Source of the DNA: Micavibrio_B sp964399985 | GTDB taxonomy: Bacteria > Pseudomonadota > Alphaproteobacteria > Micavibrionales > Micavibrionaceae | DNA: 64,000 bases | NCBI GenBank assembly: GCA_964399985.1 | Contig: CAYNRY010000001.1 | Coordinates: 186,001-250,000 of the forward strand | Direction of reading: 5' to 3' | The notes under the pieces: generated by a model | Told to the model about the DNA's origin: nothing | The model's input: only the letters and a program-made list of their open reading frames with translations | Databases searched by the model: none | Position numbers and translations under genes: made by a program | Shown here: piece by piece, positions 34,854-44,443 of the stretch | Layout of the letters: every line of letters begins with the position of its first letter | How positions within the stretch are numbered: the first letter of the stretch is position 1

Positions 34854-37136
34854 TTAATCCCGTTTCTTCTTCTTATGATCGCGCTTTTTTTTAGGTGTAT
34901 TCGGCCCGTCACCACGGCGATTTGTTTTGCCTTTTTCCTTACGGAATTTTTCCTGACGCGGGGCTTGAGAATAGCCGGATGACCTTGCTTTGTAACCTTC
35001 AATATCTGCGCCGTCTTCGCCGTTGATCAGTTCAAATAAAGTGCTGCCGGTCATCGGGTCGGCTTCGACAAGACGGACGAGGACTTGCGCCCCCAAGCGG
35101 AACACGCGGCCCGTGCGGCGTCCGATCAGCGCATGCTGACTTTCATCATGAATGTAATAATCGGATGGCAAAGTACGAATTGGAACGAGACCATCCGAAC
35201 CTGTTTCGACCAATTTCACGAACAGGCCAAAACGGGTTACGCCGCCGATACGTCCGGCGAATTGCGCGCCGATCTTGTCTTTAAGGAAAGATGCGGTGAA
35301 CCGGTCGACGGAATTACGCTCGGCCTCGGCGGAGCTGCGTTCTGTCATGGAAATATGTTCGGCTATTTCCGTCAGCTTGACCGTTTCAACATCGGACAAT
35401 CCGCCTTCACCGAGATCGTAAGCCTTGATCAGTGAGCGGTGGACGATCAGATCGGCATAGCGACGAATAGGGGACGTAAAGTGGGCATAGCGTTCAAGCG
35501 CTAAACCGAAGTGACCTATATTCTCCGGATCATAAACGGCCTGCGCTTGGCTGCGTAAAATCACTTCATTAATCAAAAAGCCGGTCTTCATTTCCTTGGC
35601 TTTTTTCAAGATATGATTGATCTGCCCGGGATTGGAAACACCCTCTTTAGGCAGGCTCAAACCGAAAGCTTCGAGGAAGCTTCGTGCCGACATCAATTTT
35701 TCACCGGACGGGCGGTCATGGATACGATAGACGCACGGCGCTTTTCTGTTCTCAAGCGCTTCTGCGGCGGCGACGTTGGCGAGGATCATAAACTCTTCGA
35801 TCAAGCGGTGGGAATCGAGACGCTCCCGCACGGCGACGCCTGTCATCTCGTTCTTGTCATCGACGACGATCTTGCGTTCCGGCACATCGAGATCGAGCGC
35901 GCCGCGCTTTTCCCGCGCTTTATCGAGTACTTTCCAAGCTGTATAAAGCGGTTCGATGACGTCCTTCATCAAATTCTCTGTCGTGGCATCTGTAATGCCG
36001 TCACGCGCTGCTTGAACCTGCTCATACGTCAGGCGCGCATGGGATTGCATCAGGCCGCGCACGAATTTATGGCGCAGGAGTTTGCCTTGCTCGTTGATCC
36101 ACATATGGACGGCAAGTGTGGCGCGCGGTTCATGAGGACGCAGAGAGCATAGATCGTTAGACAACCGTTCCGGCAACATTGGCACGACGCGATCGGGGAA
36201 GTAAGTCGAGTTGCCGCGTAGATAAGCTTCCTTATCCAATGCTGAACCAGAGCGCACATAATAGGAAACATCGGCAATCGCAACGATCAGATGGAAACCG
36301 TCTTTATCCGGTTCGGCGAAGACGGCATCGTCGAAATCTCGTGCGTCCTTACCGTCGATCGTGACCAGCGGAATCTTGCGTAAATCCTCGCGGTCATTGA
36401 TGGGCGGGACTTTCATATCCTTGGTTGAGTCTATGACCTCGTCCGGAAAATGCGCGCGAAGACCTGCTTGATGGAGTGCGACAAGTGATATGGCTTTGGG
36501 GTCGTCCTGTGCGCCAATCACTTCGATGACCCGCACGCGCTTCCGAAGAGCGCTACGCGAAGGCTGGATTTCGCAAACGACGATCTCACCCGGGCGCGCA
36601 CCGTTGAAATCAGCTTCAGCAATCTCGAAGTCGAATTTCGCGTTGCGCTCCATTGGCTCGACGATATACCCGCCGCGAATTTGCTTGAGCAGGCCGACAC
36701 TCGTCATTTTCGGCGTATTCATGCGCTTGAGGATTTTGGCTTCATAAAGCTCTTTCGAGAATTTGCGGACCTGCGCAAGGGCGCGATCGCCAACTTTCAT
36801 CGTGAAGGCGGTTTTGCCGTCATTGACTACTTCGATACGCGGGGCCGTACCTTGCAGCTCGTCATTCCATTCGGCAGGTTTGGCGATCACATCGCCGTCG
36901 ATATCGATCTCGGTCACTTCGATGACCGTCACGGCGGGAAGGGCGTCCGGCACGCGGTAAGACTTTCCGCCTTCCTTGATCAACAGGCCTTCATCTTCCA
37001 TCTCGCGAAGGATGCGCTTAAATGGCACACGGTCGTCGCCCTTGATATGAAAGGCATCGATCATCTCGCGCTTGGTAAGGCTTGAGCCGAGATCCGCGAG
37101 GAATTTATGGATCTGGTCTTTGGTAGGAAGGGTCAT
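34854..37136 (-). CDS. rnr: Ribonuclease R
   Basis: 760 residues. The N-terminal winged helix (FLADLGSSLTKREMIDAF) and cold-shock-like regions precede the RNB catalytic domain, with IDGKDARDFDDAVFAEPDKD holding the metal-binding Asp set, and FALERYAHFTSPIRRYADLI near its end; an S1 domain follows and a Lys/Arg-rich tail (KKKRDHKKKKRD). It degrades structured RNA from the 3' end. Its ATG is 8 bp from the queH stop, so the two share an operon. Confidence 0.96.
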   Translation of the reverse strand: MTLPTKDQIHKFLADLGSSLTKREMIDAFHIKGDDRVPFKRILREMEDEGLLIKEGGKSYRVPDALPAVTVIEVTEIDIDGDVIAKPAEWNDELQGTAPRIEVVNDGKTAFTMKVGDRALAQVRKFSKELYEAKILKRMNTPKMTSVGLLKQIRGGYIVEPMERNAKFDFEIAEADFNGARPGEIVVCEIQPSRSALRKRVRVIEVIGAQDDPKAISLVALHQAGLRAHFPDEVIDSTKDMKVPPINDREDLRKIPLVTIDGKDARDFDDAVFAEPDKDGFHLIVAIADVSYYVRSGSALDKEAYLRGNSTYFPDRVVPMLPERLSNDLCSLRPHEPRATLAVHMWINEQGKLLRHKFVRGLMQSHARLTYEQVQAARDGITDATTENLMKDVIEPLYTAWKVLDKAREKRGALDLDVPERKIVVDDKNEMTGVAVRERLDSHRLIEEFMILANVAAAEALENRKAPCVYRIHDRPSGEKLMSARSFLEAFGLSLPKEGVSNPGQINHILKKAKEMKTGFLINEVILRSQAQAVYDPENIGHFGLALERYAHFTSPIRRYADLIVHRSLIKAYDLGEGGLSDVETVKLTEIAEHISMTERSSAEAERNSVDRFTASFLKDKIGAQFAGRIGGVTRFGLFVKLVETGSDGLVPIRTLPSDYYIHDESQHALIGRRTGRVFRLGAQVLVRLVEADPMTGSTLFELINGEDGADIEGYKARSSGYSQAPRQEKFRKEKGKTNRRGDGPNTPKKKRDHKKKKRD

Positions 37137-37144
37137 TAAGGCTT

Positions 37145-37822
37145 TCAGGCTTCGGTTTCTGTACCGTAATAGTGTACACCGATTTCGATCTTGTCGCCAC
37201 CGGAAGCTCGGCGCCGTTTATTGGTGTCACGGAGGGAATAGATACAGCCGCAATATTCCTGCTGATAGAAATTCTCGCGTTTGGATATGTCGAGCATACG
37301 GGATGAACCGCCGCCTGCGCGCCAGTTATAATCCCAATAGGTGAGATGCGGATATCGCGCGGCAGCGCGGTGCCCGCAGCCGTTGATTTGCTTCATGTCT
37401 TTCCAGCGGGAAATACCGAGGCAGGACGTGAAAACTTTGAAGCCATTTTCATGTGCATAAAGCGCGGTGCGTTCAAACCGCATATCAAAACATTCGGTGC
37501 AGCGTATCCCTTTTTCCGGTTCCATCTCCATGCCTTTGACGCGGGAGAACCAGTTGGAGGAATCGTAATCGGCATCGATGAAGGGAATACCAAGCTTCTG
37601 GGCAAAGCGGATATTATCGTCCTTGCGGTAGTCGTATTCCTCGCGCGGATGAATATTGGGATTGTAGAAATAGATAGTGATATCAATTCCGGAAATGACC
37701 ATCTGCTCGATCACCTCTCCGGCGCAAGGCGAGCAGCAGGAATGGAGAAGAACTTTGTCTTCACCTGCTGGTGCGGGCACATACATGCGGCCCTGCATGG
37801 TTTCGGGGAAATAGGATGTCAT
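37145..37822 (-). CDS. queH: Epoxyqueuosine reductase QueH (DUF208)
   Basis: 225 residues matching QueH, which makes queuosine from epoxyqueuosine, independent of QueG. Cysteine motifs HSCCSPCAGEV, IRCTECFDMRFERTA and YCGCIYS are those proposed to bind the Fe-S cluster and metal. The sequence NPNIHPREEYDYRK is also conserved. It lies 8 bp before rnr. A REP-like repeat separates it from topA. Confidence 0.92.
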   Translation of the reverse strand: MTSYFPETMQGRMYVPAPAGEDKVLLHSCCSPCAGEVIEQMVISGIDITIYFYNPNIHPREEYDYRKDDNIRFAQKLGIPFIDADYDSSNWFSRVKGMEMEPEKGIRCTECFDMRFERTALYAHENGFKVFTSCLGISRWKDMKQINGCGHRAAARYPHLTYWDYNWRAGGGSSRMLDISKRENFYQQEYCGCIYSLRDTNKRRRASGGDKIEIGVHYYGTETEA

Positions 37823-37863
37823 GAGATTGAATTAATGGTTTAAGGCTCGGAAATCAACAAATT

Positions 37864-37934
37864 CGTCATCCCGACGAAAGTCGGGATCCAGATCTATCCG
37901 AACCAACTGGATTCCGGCTTTCGCCGGAATGACG
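37864..37934. repeat. REP-like inverted repeat (two 28-nt arms)
   Basis: Arm 1 (from CGTCATCCCGACGAAAG) and arm 2 (ending TTTCGCCGGAATGACG) are imperfect complements separated by about 15 nt. Each arm also contains a small hairpin (CCGACGAAAGTCGG and CCGGCTTTCGCCGG). This matches the CGTCAT...ATGACG repeats scattered between genes in many Proteobacteria, a REP/MITE-like unit. It may also act as a terminator after topA. Confidence 0.7.
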
Positions 37935-37942
37935 GTCAAGGA

Positions 37943-40516
37943 TTAAGCCTTCTTCTTAGGTGCTGATTTTTTAGTCGCCGCTTTCTTCTTGGCGGGAGCT
38001 TTCTTCACTGTCTTTTTTGCAGGTGCCTTTTTACCCTTAGCCGGAGCTACAGGAACTTCTTTTCCTTCAGCTTTGGCTTTCTCGGCTTCTTCCTTGCGTC
38101 GGGTGCGCCAATTGCCTTTGGATTCCTGCGCTAGTAAATCAACCGCACGGTTGATGCCGATGGTTAGAACATCATCATCTTTCGGGATCGACTTGAACTT
38201 GTTTTGGTGTTTCAGGAATGGACCGAAGCGGCCAATACCGGCTTCTATTCTCTCACCTGTCTCGGGGTGATTACCGACAAAGCGCGGCAGGGCCAGAAGT
38301 TTAAGCGCAGATTCCAATGTGACTTGGTCGATCGGCACGCCGCGGGGTACGCCCTGGCGTTTCGGCTTTTCGCCTTCGATCTTTTTCTTCTTCTTGGGCT
38401 TGCCTTTTTTATCAAGTTCGACCGGCGCTTCCGCGGCGGCAATCTGCTCCGTGGTCGGTGGCACGTCGATTTGTACATACCAGCCATAGGGACCTTTGCG
38501 CAAAGAAACAGTACGGCCTGTGGCAGGATCGACACCAAGTTCTTTCGGCTCAGCAGAACCTTGGTTCGTGTTGTCGTCGCTATCGTCACCAGCAACGACA
38601 AGCGGACGCGTATATTTACATTCAGGATAATTCGAGCACCCGATAAACGCGCCGAATTTGCCGAGTTTGAGATTCAGGCGGCCTGTTTCACAGGTCGGAC
38701 ATTTGCGCGGATCGGGATTTTCTTTGGTCGCAACAAAGAAGTGAGGTCCAAGTTCTTCATCGAGAGCATCCAGAACATCCGAGATCTTCAGATCTTTTGT
38801 TTCGTCAATTGCAGCCTTAAAGCTCTTCCAGAATTGTTTAAGTGCATCCTTCCAGTGGACGCTGCCGTTGGATATCGCATCCAGCTCGTCTTCCAGATTT
38901 GCCGTGAAATCGTAATCGACATATTTGGTAAAATACTTGACGAGGAACGTCGTGACCAGGCGACCGCGGTCTTCCGGTACAAAACGACGCTTGTCGAGAA
39001 TAACGTATTTGCGATCCTGCAATACCTGCATGATCGAGGCATAAGTCGAGGGACGGCCAATGCCTTTTTCTTCGAGTGACTTAACAAGCGACGCTTCGGA
39101 ATAGCGCGGCGGCGGCTGCGTAAAATGTTGCTCGGGATTGATATCCATCGTGCGCAAATCCATGCCTTCCGATAAAGGCGGCAAACGACGGTTTTCTTCA
39201 TCGTCTTCTTCCGTCGGATCGTCTTTGTCTTCGCGGTAAAGAGTTAAGAAGCCATCAAAAGCAATGGTTGAGCCGGTAGCACGCAGGATTACATCATCCG
39301 TGCCGTCTGAAATATCCGCGGCTACCTGATCAAGAACCGCATTTTCCATCTGGGAAGCCATGGTGCGTTTCCAGATTAGATCGTATAACGCTGCCTGCTT
39401 TTCATCAAGATAACGGGCAACATCCTTTGGCACGCGAGATAGATCGGTCGGGCGGATCGCCTCATGCGCTTCCTGTGCATTCTTTGCTTTGCTCTTATAT
39501 ATACGCGGCTCGTTTGGCAGGTATTTATCGCCGTAATCCTTTTTGATGAGATCGCGTGCCTGTTCGATAGCATCGTTTGACAGGGTCGTGCCGTCTGTTC
39601 TCATATAAGTAATCAAGCCGACGGTTTCACCGCCGATATCGACACCTTCATAGAGTTGTTGCGCAAGACGCATAATCTGGGAAGCGGAAAAGCGTAGTTT
39701 ACGCGAGGCTTCCTGTTGCAGCGTAGAAGTAATAAACGGCGGATAGGGATTGCGGCGACTTTGTTTCTTTTCGACTTTTTGAATGACCAGCTTTTTATTC
39801 TGAATGCGTTTAACCGCGCCCATCGCCAGTTCTTCGGAATTAATATCAAGCTTGTCGAGCTTGTTCCCAGCAAGATGGGTCAAGCGGGCGAGAAATGTTG
39901 CACCTTCAGGCGTTTGTAGTTTCGTCTGGATCGACCAATATTCCTGATTACGAAATGCTTCGATCTCTGCTTCGCGTTCGCAGATAATACGAAGCGCAAC
40001 GGATTGGACGCGGCCTGCGGATTTAGATCCGGGAAGCTTGCGCCAGAGGACAGGCGACAAATTAAAACCGACAAGGAAATCAAGCGCACGGCGGGCAAGA
40101 TATGCTTCTACCAGCGGCATATCGAGCTGCCTTGGTTTTTCAAAAGCTGCCTGAATGGCTTTCTTCGTAATCTCGTTAAACGTAACGCGGTTTACTTCTT
40201 TACCTTTAATGAGGTTTTTTTCTTCAAGAATCTGTTTCAGGTGCCATGAAATGGCTTCACCTTCCCTGTCCGGGTCAGTGCAGAGGAATACATTGTCGGC
40301 GGCCTTTACGGCGGCTGAAATATCACGGACTGTTTTATCGGAGCGGTCGCCCAACTCCCATTTCATATCGAAACTCTCGGTATCGACAGCGCCGTCTTTG
40401 GCCACGAGGTCGCGGACATGCCCGAAAGAGGCGAGCACATGAAACGAGCTGCCAAGATACTTATTAATGGTCTTGGCCTTGGCAGGAGACTCGACGATGA
40501 CGACGCTTTTGCTCAT
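37943..40516 (-). CDS. topA: DNA topoisomerase I
   Basis: 857 residues, type IA. The TOPRIM start VVIVESPAKAKTINKYLGS is at residue 4 on, and the catalytic Tyr lies in GLITYMRTDGTTLS. The C-terminal part has a zinc-ribbon unit (CPTCETGRLNLKLGKFG, then GCSNYPECKYTRPL), degenerate ribbons and a Lys/Ala/Pro-rich tail that probably aids DNA binding. It relaxes negative supercoils. It lies 13 bp after dprA's stop, within the plsY-dprA-topA operon. Confidence 0.97.
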   Translation of the reverse strand: MSKSVVIVESPAKAKTINKYLGSSFHVLASFGHVRDLVAKDGAVDTESFDMKWELGDRSDKTVRDISAAVKAADNVFLCTDPDREGEAISWHLKQILEEKNLIKGKEVNRVTFNEITKKAIQAAFEKPRQLDMPLVEAYLARRALDFLVGFNLSPVLWRKLPGSKSAGRVQSVALRIICEREAEIEAFRNQEYWSIQTKLQTPEGATFLARLTHLAGNKLDKLDINSEELAMGAVKRIQNKKLVIQKVEKKQSRRNPYPPFITSTLQQEASRKLRFSASQIMRLAQQLYEGVDIGGETVGLITYMRTDGTTLSNDAIEQARDLIKKDYGDKYLPNEPRIYKSKAKNAQEAHEAIRPTDLSRVPKDVARYLDEKQAALYDLIWKRTMASQMENAVLDQVAADISDGTDDVILRATGSTIAFDGFLTLYREDKDDPTEEDDEENRRLPPLSEGMDLRTMDINPEQHFTQPPPRYSEASLVKSLEEKGIGRPSTYASIMQVLQDRKYVILDKRRFVPEDRGRLVTTFLVKYFTKYVDYDFTANLEDELDAISNGSVHWKDALKQFWKSFKAAIDETKDLKISDVLDALDEELGPHFFVATKENPDPRKCPTCETGRLNLKLGKFGAFIGCSNYPECKYTRPLVVAGDDSDDNTNQGSAEPKELGVDPATGRTVSLRKGPYGWYVQIDVPPTTEQIAAAEAPVELDKKGKPKKKKKIEGEKPKRQGVPRGVPIDQVTLESALKLLALPRFVGNHPETGERIEAGIGRFGPFLKHQNKFKSIPKDDDVLTIGINRAVDLLAQESKGNWRTRRKEEAEKAKAEGKEVPVAPAKGKKAPAKKTVKKAPAKKKAATKKSAPKKKA

Positions 40517-40529
40517 TAAAATCCTAAAT

Positions 40530-41651
40530 CTAAGCAGCCTTTATAAGGCTGACGCGGTTTCCGGGAAGCCGTTGGACTTCGCCCGATAGCTCCATCTCAA
40601 GGAGGCATCCCTGGACAAGAGAGCTCCTCAATTGGCACGCCCGAATGATTTCGTCAACTGCCGTGGGTGAGGTAGTAAGAAGCGACATGACCTCGTTTTT
40701 GATGTTTTTATCTTCAAAATCAAATACTTCACCCTCTTCATCGAGGCCTGGAAGCTGGTATTTCTGGTTTACGATCCGGCTGGCGGCAAAGGAATTGAGG
40801 TGTTCAAGAACGTCCTCGATCCCCCTGACAAGGATCGCGCCATCTTTGATGAGGGCGTTCGTACCGGCTGATCTCGGGTCCATCGGGAAGCCCGGGACGG
40901 CGAAGACGTCACGACCCTGTTCGGTGGCGGTGCGGGCGGAAATAAGCGAGCCGGATTTCGGATTGGCCTCGACGATTACAGTGCCAAGGGATAGTCCGGT
41001 AATGATGCGGTTTCGTTTTGGGAAATGCTGCGCAATCGGCTGCGTACTATAAGCGCATTCGGAGATGACAACGCCAAGATCGCAAATCTCGTCATAAATT
41101 TTCTGATTTTCTTTCGGGTAGACGACATTGGCGCCGCCGGCAAGAACAGCGATCGTGCCGGACTGAAGAGAGCCTTCATGAGCTGCCGTATCGATACCGC
41201 GCGCAAGGCCGGAAGCGACGATATAATTCTCAATACCTAAATCCTGCGCCAGCTTAAAAGCAAATTTGCGTCCGTTCAGGGATGCATTGCGAGAGCCGAC
41301 AATTCCAACAGACGGACGATTGAGAAAATCCACATTACCGAAAGCGGTGATAACCGGCGGTGCATCTTCGATGGCAGCCAGCGATAGGGGATAGATATCT
41401 TCATAGGCGGCGATAATCTTGCCCTTGGCTTTGATCGTCTTCTCGATCTCGGTTGTGGCGTCGGCAATGGAAGGAATATGGATCGGCTTGCTTCGTGCAA
41501 AATGAGGAAGGGCGTCTAAAGCATTTGTCGCGGTTTTATATTTGGCGATCAGGCGATGAAAAGTAATCGGGCCGATGGTTTCGGTTCTGGCCAAGCGCAG
41601 CCAGTCGATCTTGTCGCTATCGGTAAATTTTCTTCCCCCGAAGAACTTCAT
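40530..41651 (-). CDS. dprA: DNA processing protein A (DprA)
   Basis: 373 residues. The Rossmann-like core has IVGSRNASLNGRKFAF, VASGLARGIDTAAHEG and AVLAGGANVVYPKEN, and a C-terminal winged-helix (about 310-370) is LLTTSPTAVDEIIRACQL. DprA loads RecA on incoming single-stranded DNA during transformation. It overlaps plsY by 4 nt. The prepilin peptidase of the same operon and the pilus locus nearby may give it a role in DNA uptake here, which is inference. Confidence 0.95.
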   Translation of the reverse strand: MKFFGGRKFTDSDKIDWLRLARTETIGPITFHRLIAKYKTATNALDALPHFARSKPIHIPSIADATTEIEKTIKAKGKIIAAYEDIYPLSLAAIEDAPPVITAFGNVDFLNRPSVGIVGSRNASLNGRKFAFKLAQDLGIENYIVASGLARGIDTAAHEGSLQSGTIAVLAGGANVVYPKENQKIYDEICDLGVVISECAYSTQPIAQHFPKRNRIITGLSLGTVIVEANPKSGSLISARTATEQGRDVFAVPGFPMDPRSAGTNALIKDGAILVRGIEDVLEHLNSFAASRIVNQKYQLPGLDEEGEVFDFEDKNIKNEVMSLLTTSPTAVDEIIRACQLRSSLVQGCLLEMELSGEVQRLPGNRVSLIKAA

Positions 41652-42274
41652 GCTGCATCTACCTTCTTTTTGCCTATTCTAGGCTCTGTTCCTGCCAATA
41701 AACGCGTAATGTTGTCTTTATGACGTATCCAGCCGAGAAGGGCGATCACGCCAATTAAATGTAATTGCTTCGGGTCGCCAATCGTTACGGCAAAAATAGG
41801 CGCGAGAGCGAGCGCAACCAATGCCGATAAGGATGAGATGCGGGAGACTAAAGCGGAAACTAGCCACGCTGCGCAGCAGGCAAGCCCCACTGGCCATGAA
41901 AGGGCCAGAAAAGTGCCGAGCGTAGTTGCCACGCCTTTACCCCCTTTGAATTTCAGCCAGACCGGAAAGTTATGACCGAGAACGGCACCGAGCGCCGCGC
42001 CGAACATTGCGTGTTTGTCAAAGAAATACGCGGCCAGTAAAACGGCGATCGCGCCTTTACTGCTGTCCAGAATAAGTGTAGCGGCGGCGAGGGCTTTATT
42101 ACCCGTACGCAAAACATTGGTTGCACCGATATTGCCAGAACCGATTTTGCGAATATCGCCGTAGCCTGCCATTAAGCAAAGAACCAAACCAAATGGAATC
42201 GATCCGAATAAATAGCCGCCGATTAATCCAAGCATTCCGTTTAGTTGGATATGATTGATGATTGTTTCGATCAT
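41648..42274 (-). CDS. plsY: Glycerol-3-phosphate acyltransferase PlsY
   Basis: 208 residues, about five membrane helices. The loops SGNIGATNVLR, LGHNFPVWLKFKGGKGVATT and a third glycine-rich segment are the PlsY motifs; it transfers an acyl group from acyl phosphate to glycerol-3-phosphate, the first step in phospholipid synthesis. It overlaps pyrB and dprA by 4 nt each. In many relatives pyrC lies between pyrB and plsY; here it does not. Confidence 0.95.
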   Translation of the reverse strand: MIETIINHIQLNGMLGLIGGYLFGSIPFGLVLCLMAGYGDIRKIGSGNIGATNVLRTGNKALAAATLILDSSKGAIAVLLAAYFFDKHAMFGAALGAVLGHNFPVWLKFKGGKGVATTLGTFLALSWPVGLACCAAWLVSALVSRISSLSALVALALAPIFAVTIGDPKQLHLIGVIALLGWIRHKDNITRLLAGTEPRIGKKKVDAA

Positions 42275-43185
42275 GACAGTAATAAATCCAGTATGGCCAT
42301 GCGCATCGGCACGCCATTGGCCCCTTGTTGAAAAATAACGCTGCGCTGGGGATCGTCTGCAACTTCGTCGGCAATCTCGACATTACGATTCATGGGTCCG
42401 GGATGCATCACAATCGCGTCAGGCTTTGCCAGTTGTAATTTTGCCTGTGTCAATCCGAATTGATGAAAATAGCTTGTATCATCGGGGATCATCGCTTTAT
42501 CCATGCGCTCTTTTTGAAGACGCAGCATTATCACGACATCGCAACCGATCAAGCCTTCTTCAAGGCTTTCAAAAAGCTTCACATTGTCCGGCACTTTTTG
42601 TGGTAGCAAAAGCGGCGGCGCGATCAGGTGAATGGTTGCGCCCATCTTGGTCAGCAGTTCGATATTTGAATTGGCCACGCGGCTATGGGCAATATCGCCG
42701 CAGATCGCAACGGTCAATCCTTGAAGTTCTTTTTTATGCTCTAATATCGTCATCGCATCGAGAAGCGCTTGGCTTGGATGCTCGCGCCAGCTATCGCCAG
42801 CATTGATAACAGGACAATCAACCTGTTTCGATACGAAATACGGCGCGTTGTATTCAGAGTGGCGAATGATGATCGCATCAGGTTTGTAGCCTGCTATATA
42901 TTTAATAGTATCGCCGAATGTTTCACCTTTGGCGGCTGAGCTGGTCTTTTCATCCCAGTTAATCAGCGAGGCGCCGAGGCGAAGCGCAGCGGTTTCAAAG
43001 GATACGCGAGTACGCGTTGAATTTTCGGCAAAGAGAGTCATAACGATTTTACCGTCGAGCGCCTTACGGTGGACCGTGCCTGTGGCAAGCCGCTTCTTCA
43101 TCGACTGACCGCGCTTCAGAAGAAGCTCGATGTCTTCTTTTGTCAGAGATTTAATATCCAGCAGATGTTTAACGGATAGGATCAT
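42271..43185 (-). CDS. pyrB: Aspartate carbamoyltransferase
   Basis: 304 residues from the ATG at 43185 (start ILSVKHLLDIKSL); the longer frame to 43302 would overlap the upstream gene and has an unrelated N-terminus. It condenses carbamoyl phosphate with aspartate in pyrimidine synthesis. STRTRVSFETA binds carbamoyl phosphate, HPSQALLDAMTI and MHPGPMNR follow. No pyrI and no pyrC is found adjacent. It lies 55 bp after the CoA-transferase stop. Confidence 0.96.
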   Translation of the reverse strand: MILSVKHLLDIKSLTKEDIELLLKRGQSMKKRLATGTVHRKALDGKIVMTLFAENSTRTRVSFETAALRLGASLINWDEKTSSAAKGETFGDTIKYIAGYKPDAIIIRHSEYNAPYFVSKQVDCPVINAGDSWREHPSQALLDAMTILEHKKELQGLTVAICGDIAHSRVANSNIELLTKMGATIHLIAPPLLLPQKVPDNVKLFESLEEGLIGCDVVIMLRLQKERMDKAMIPDDTSYFHQFGLTQAKLQLAKPDAIVMHPGPMNRNVEIADEVADDPQRSVIFQQGANGVPMRMAILDLLLS

Positions 43186-43240
43186 TCTTTGGCTTATGGC
43201 GTAAAGCTTGGTGTTTTGTCCAGAGCTTCGTTGTAATTGG

Positions 43241-44443
43241 TCATATTGTCTGAATAATTCTGGCGTATGCCAAGTCTTTAATTTGGTTTTCTGAATATCC
43301 AAGGCTGGATAGAATTTCCTGCGTATGAAAGCCCAAAGCCGGTGGTCTGGATTGGTATTGGATAGGAGTCTCGGAGAATTTCAAAGGACTGCCGACGAGA
43401 TCGACGCCATCAATATTGATCTTCATATCGCGGGCCGTCACTTGTGGTTCGGCAAAAGCCTGATCGAGCGAATTGACGGGGCCGGCGGGAATATCAAGCC
43501 CACGACACGCATCGACGATATCCGTTACTGTTCTTATGGCTAAATTGCGTGAGATTTCTTCTGTCAATTCCTGCTTATGAAGAACCCGAAGTGGATTGGT
43601 CTTAAAACGATTATCCAGAGCGAGTTTATTCATATTCAGCAAAGTGCATAATTTTGAAAACTGATGATCGTTGCCGATAGCAATTACCAGCCAGCCATCT
43701 TTCGCCTGAAAAGCCTGATAGGGCGCGATAGTGGAATGTGCATTTCCCTGACGCGGCGCGATCTGGCCGGAGGTTAAATAATATTGCGCGAGATTGGTCA
43801 TCGTGGCCAAGGTGCAATCGAGAAGAGCGAGATCGACATGCTGACCTTTACCAGTTTGATGGCGATGATTTAAAGCAGCCAAAATACCAATGCCGGCATG
43901 AAGCCCGGTCAGGATATCGCTAACCGCTACGCCCGCTTTCATCGGCGCGCCGTTTATCTCGCCCGTGGTTGCCATCAGGCCACCCATAGCCTGCGTCACC
44001 AGATCATAACCCGGCTCAGAGGCTAGCGGGCCGTTCTGGCCAAAACCTGTAATGGAGCAATAGACAAGTTTCGGAAATTTTTCTTTCAATTGATCGTAGC
44101 TGAAACCGTGTTTGGCGAGGCTGCCGACTTTAAAATTCTCGATAAGAATATCGCAGTTCTCCAGAATTTTTAGGATGATCGCTTGTCCGTCCGGATGGGC
44201 GATATCGATGGCAACCGATTTCTTATTGCGGTTAATGCTTAAGTAATACGCGCTTTCATCCGTATTATTGCCTTGCTTGTCCTTTAGAAAGGGAGGTCCC
44301 CAGAAACGGGTATCGTCGCCAGCGAACGGTTTTTCAATCTTGATAATCTCCGCACCCATATCGCCGAGCATCTGCGTACAATAGGGGCCGGCCAAAACGC
44401 GGCTGAGATCGAGAACGCGCAGGCCGTTAAGTGGTCCTGTCAC
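43241..44443 (-). CDS. CaiB/BaiF family (class III) CoA-transferase
   Basis: 400 residues. VLDLSRVLAGPYCTQMLGDM is the family start, EIIKIEKPFAGDDTRFWGPP follows, and the catalytic Asp is in GYDLVTQAMGG. Members transfer CoA between carboxylic acids; the substrate cannot be read (formyl-, succinyl- or carnitine-related). It overlaps the prepilin peptidase stop by 4 nt, so it is cotranscribed with pyrB-plsY-dprA-topA although its role is unrelated. Confidence 0.92.
   Translation of the reverse strand: MTGPLNGLRVLDLSRVLAGPYCTQMLGDMGAEIIKIEKPFAGDDTRFWGPPFLKDKQGNNTDESAYYLSINRNKKSVAIDIAHPDGQAIILKILENCDILIENFKVGSLAKHGFSYDQLKEKFPKLVYCSITGFGQNGPLASEPGYDLVTQAMGGLMATTGEINGAPMKAGVAVSDILTGLHAGIGILAALNHRHQTGKGQHVDLALLDCTLATMTNLAQYYLTSGQIAPRQGNAHSTIAPYQAFQAKDGWLVIAIGNDHQFSKLCTLLNMNKLALDNRFKTNPLRVLHKQELTEEISRNLAIRTVTDIVDACRGLDIPAGPVNSLDQAFAEPQVTARDMKINIDGVDLVGSPLKFSETPIQYQSRPPALGFHTQEILSSLGYSENQIKDLAYARIIQTI

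Noticed and set aside
43186..43302. Extended pyrB start overlapping the CoA-transferase end
   Set aside because: Family N-terminus starts at ILSVKHLL; extension is unrelated.
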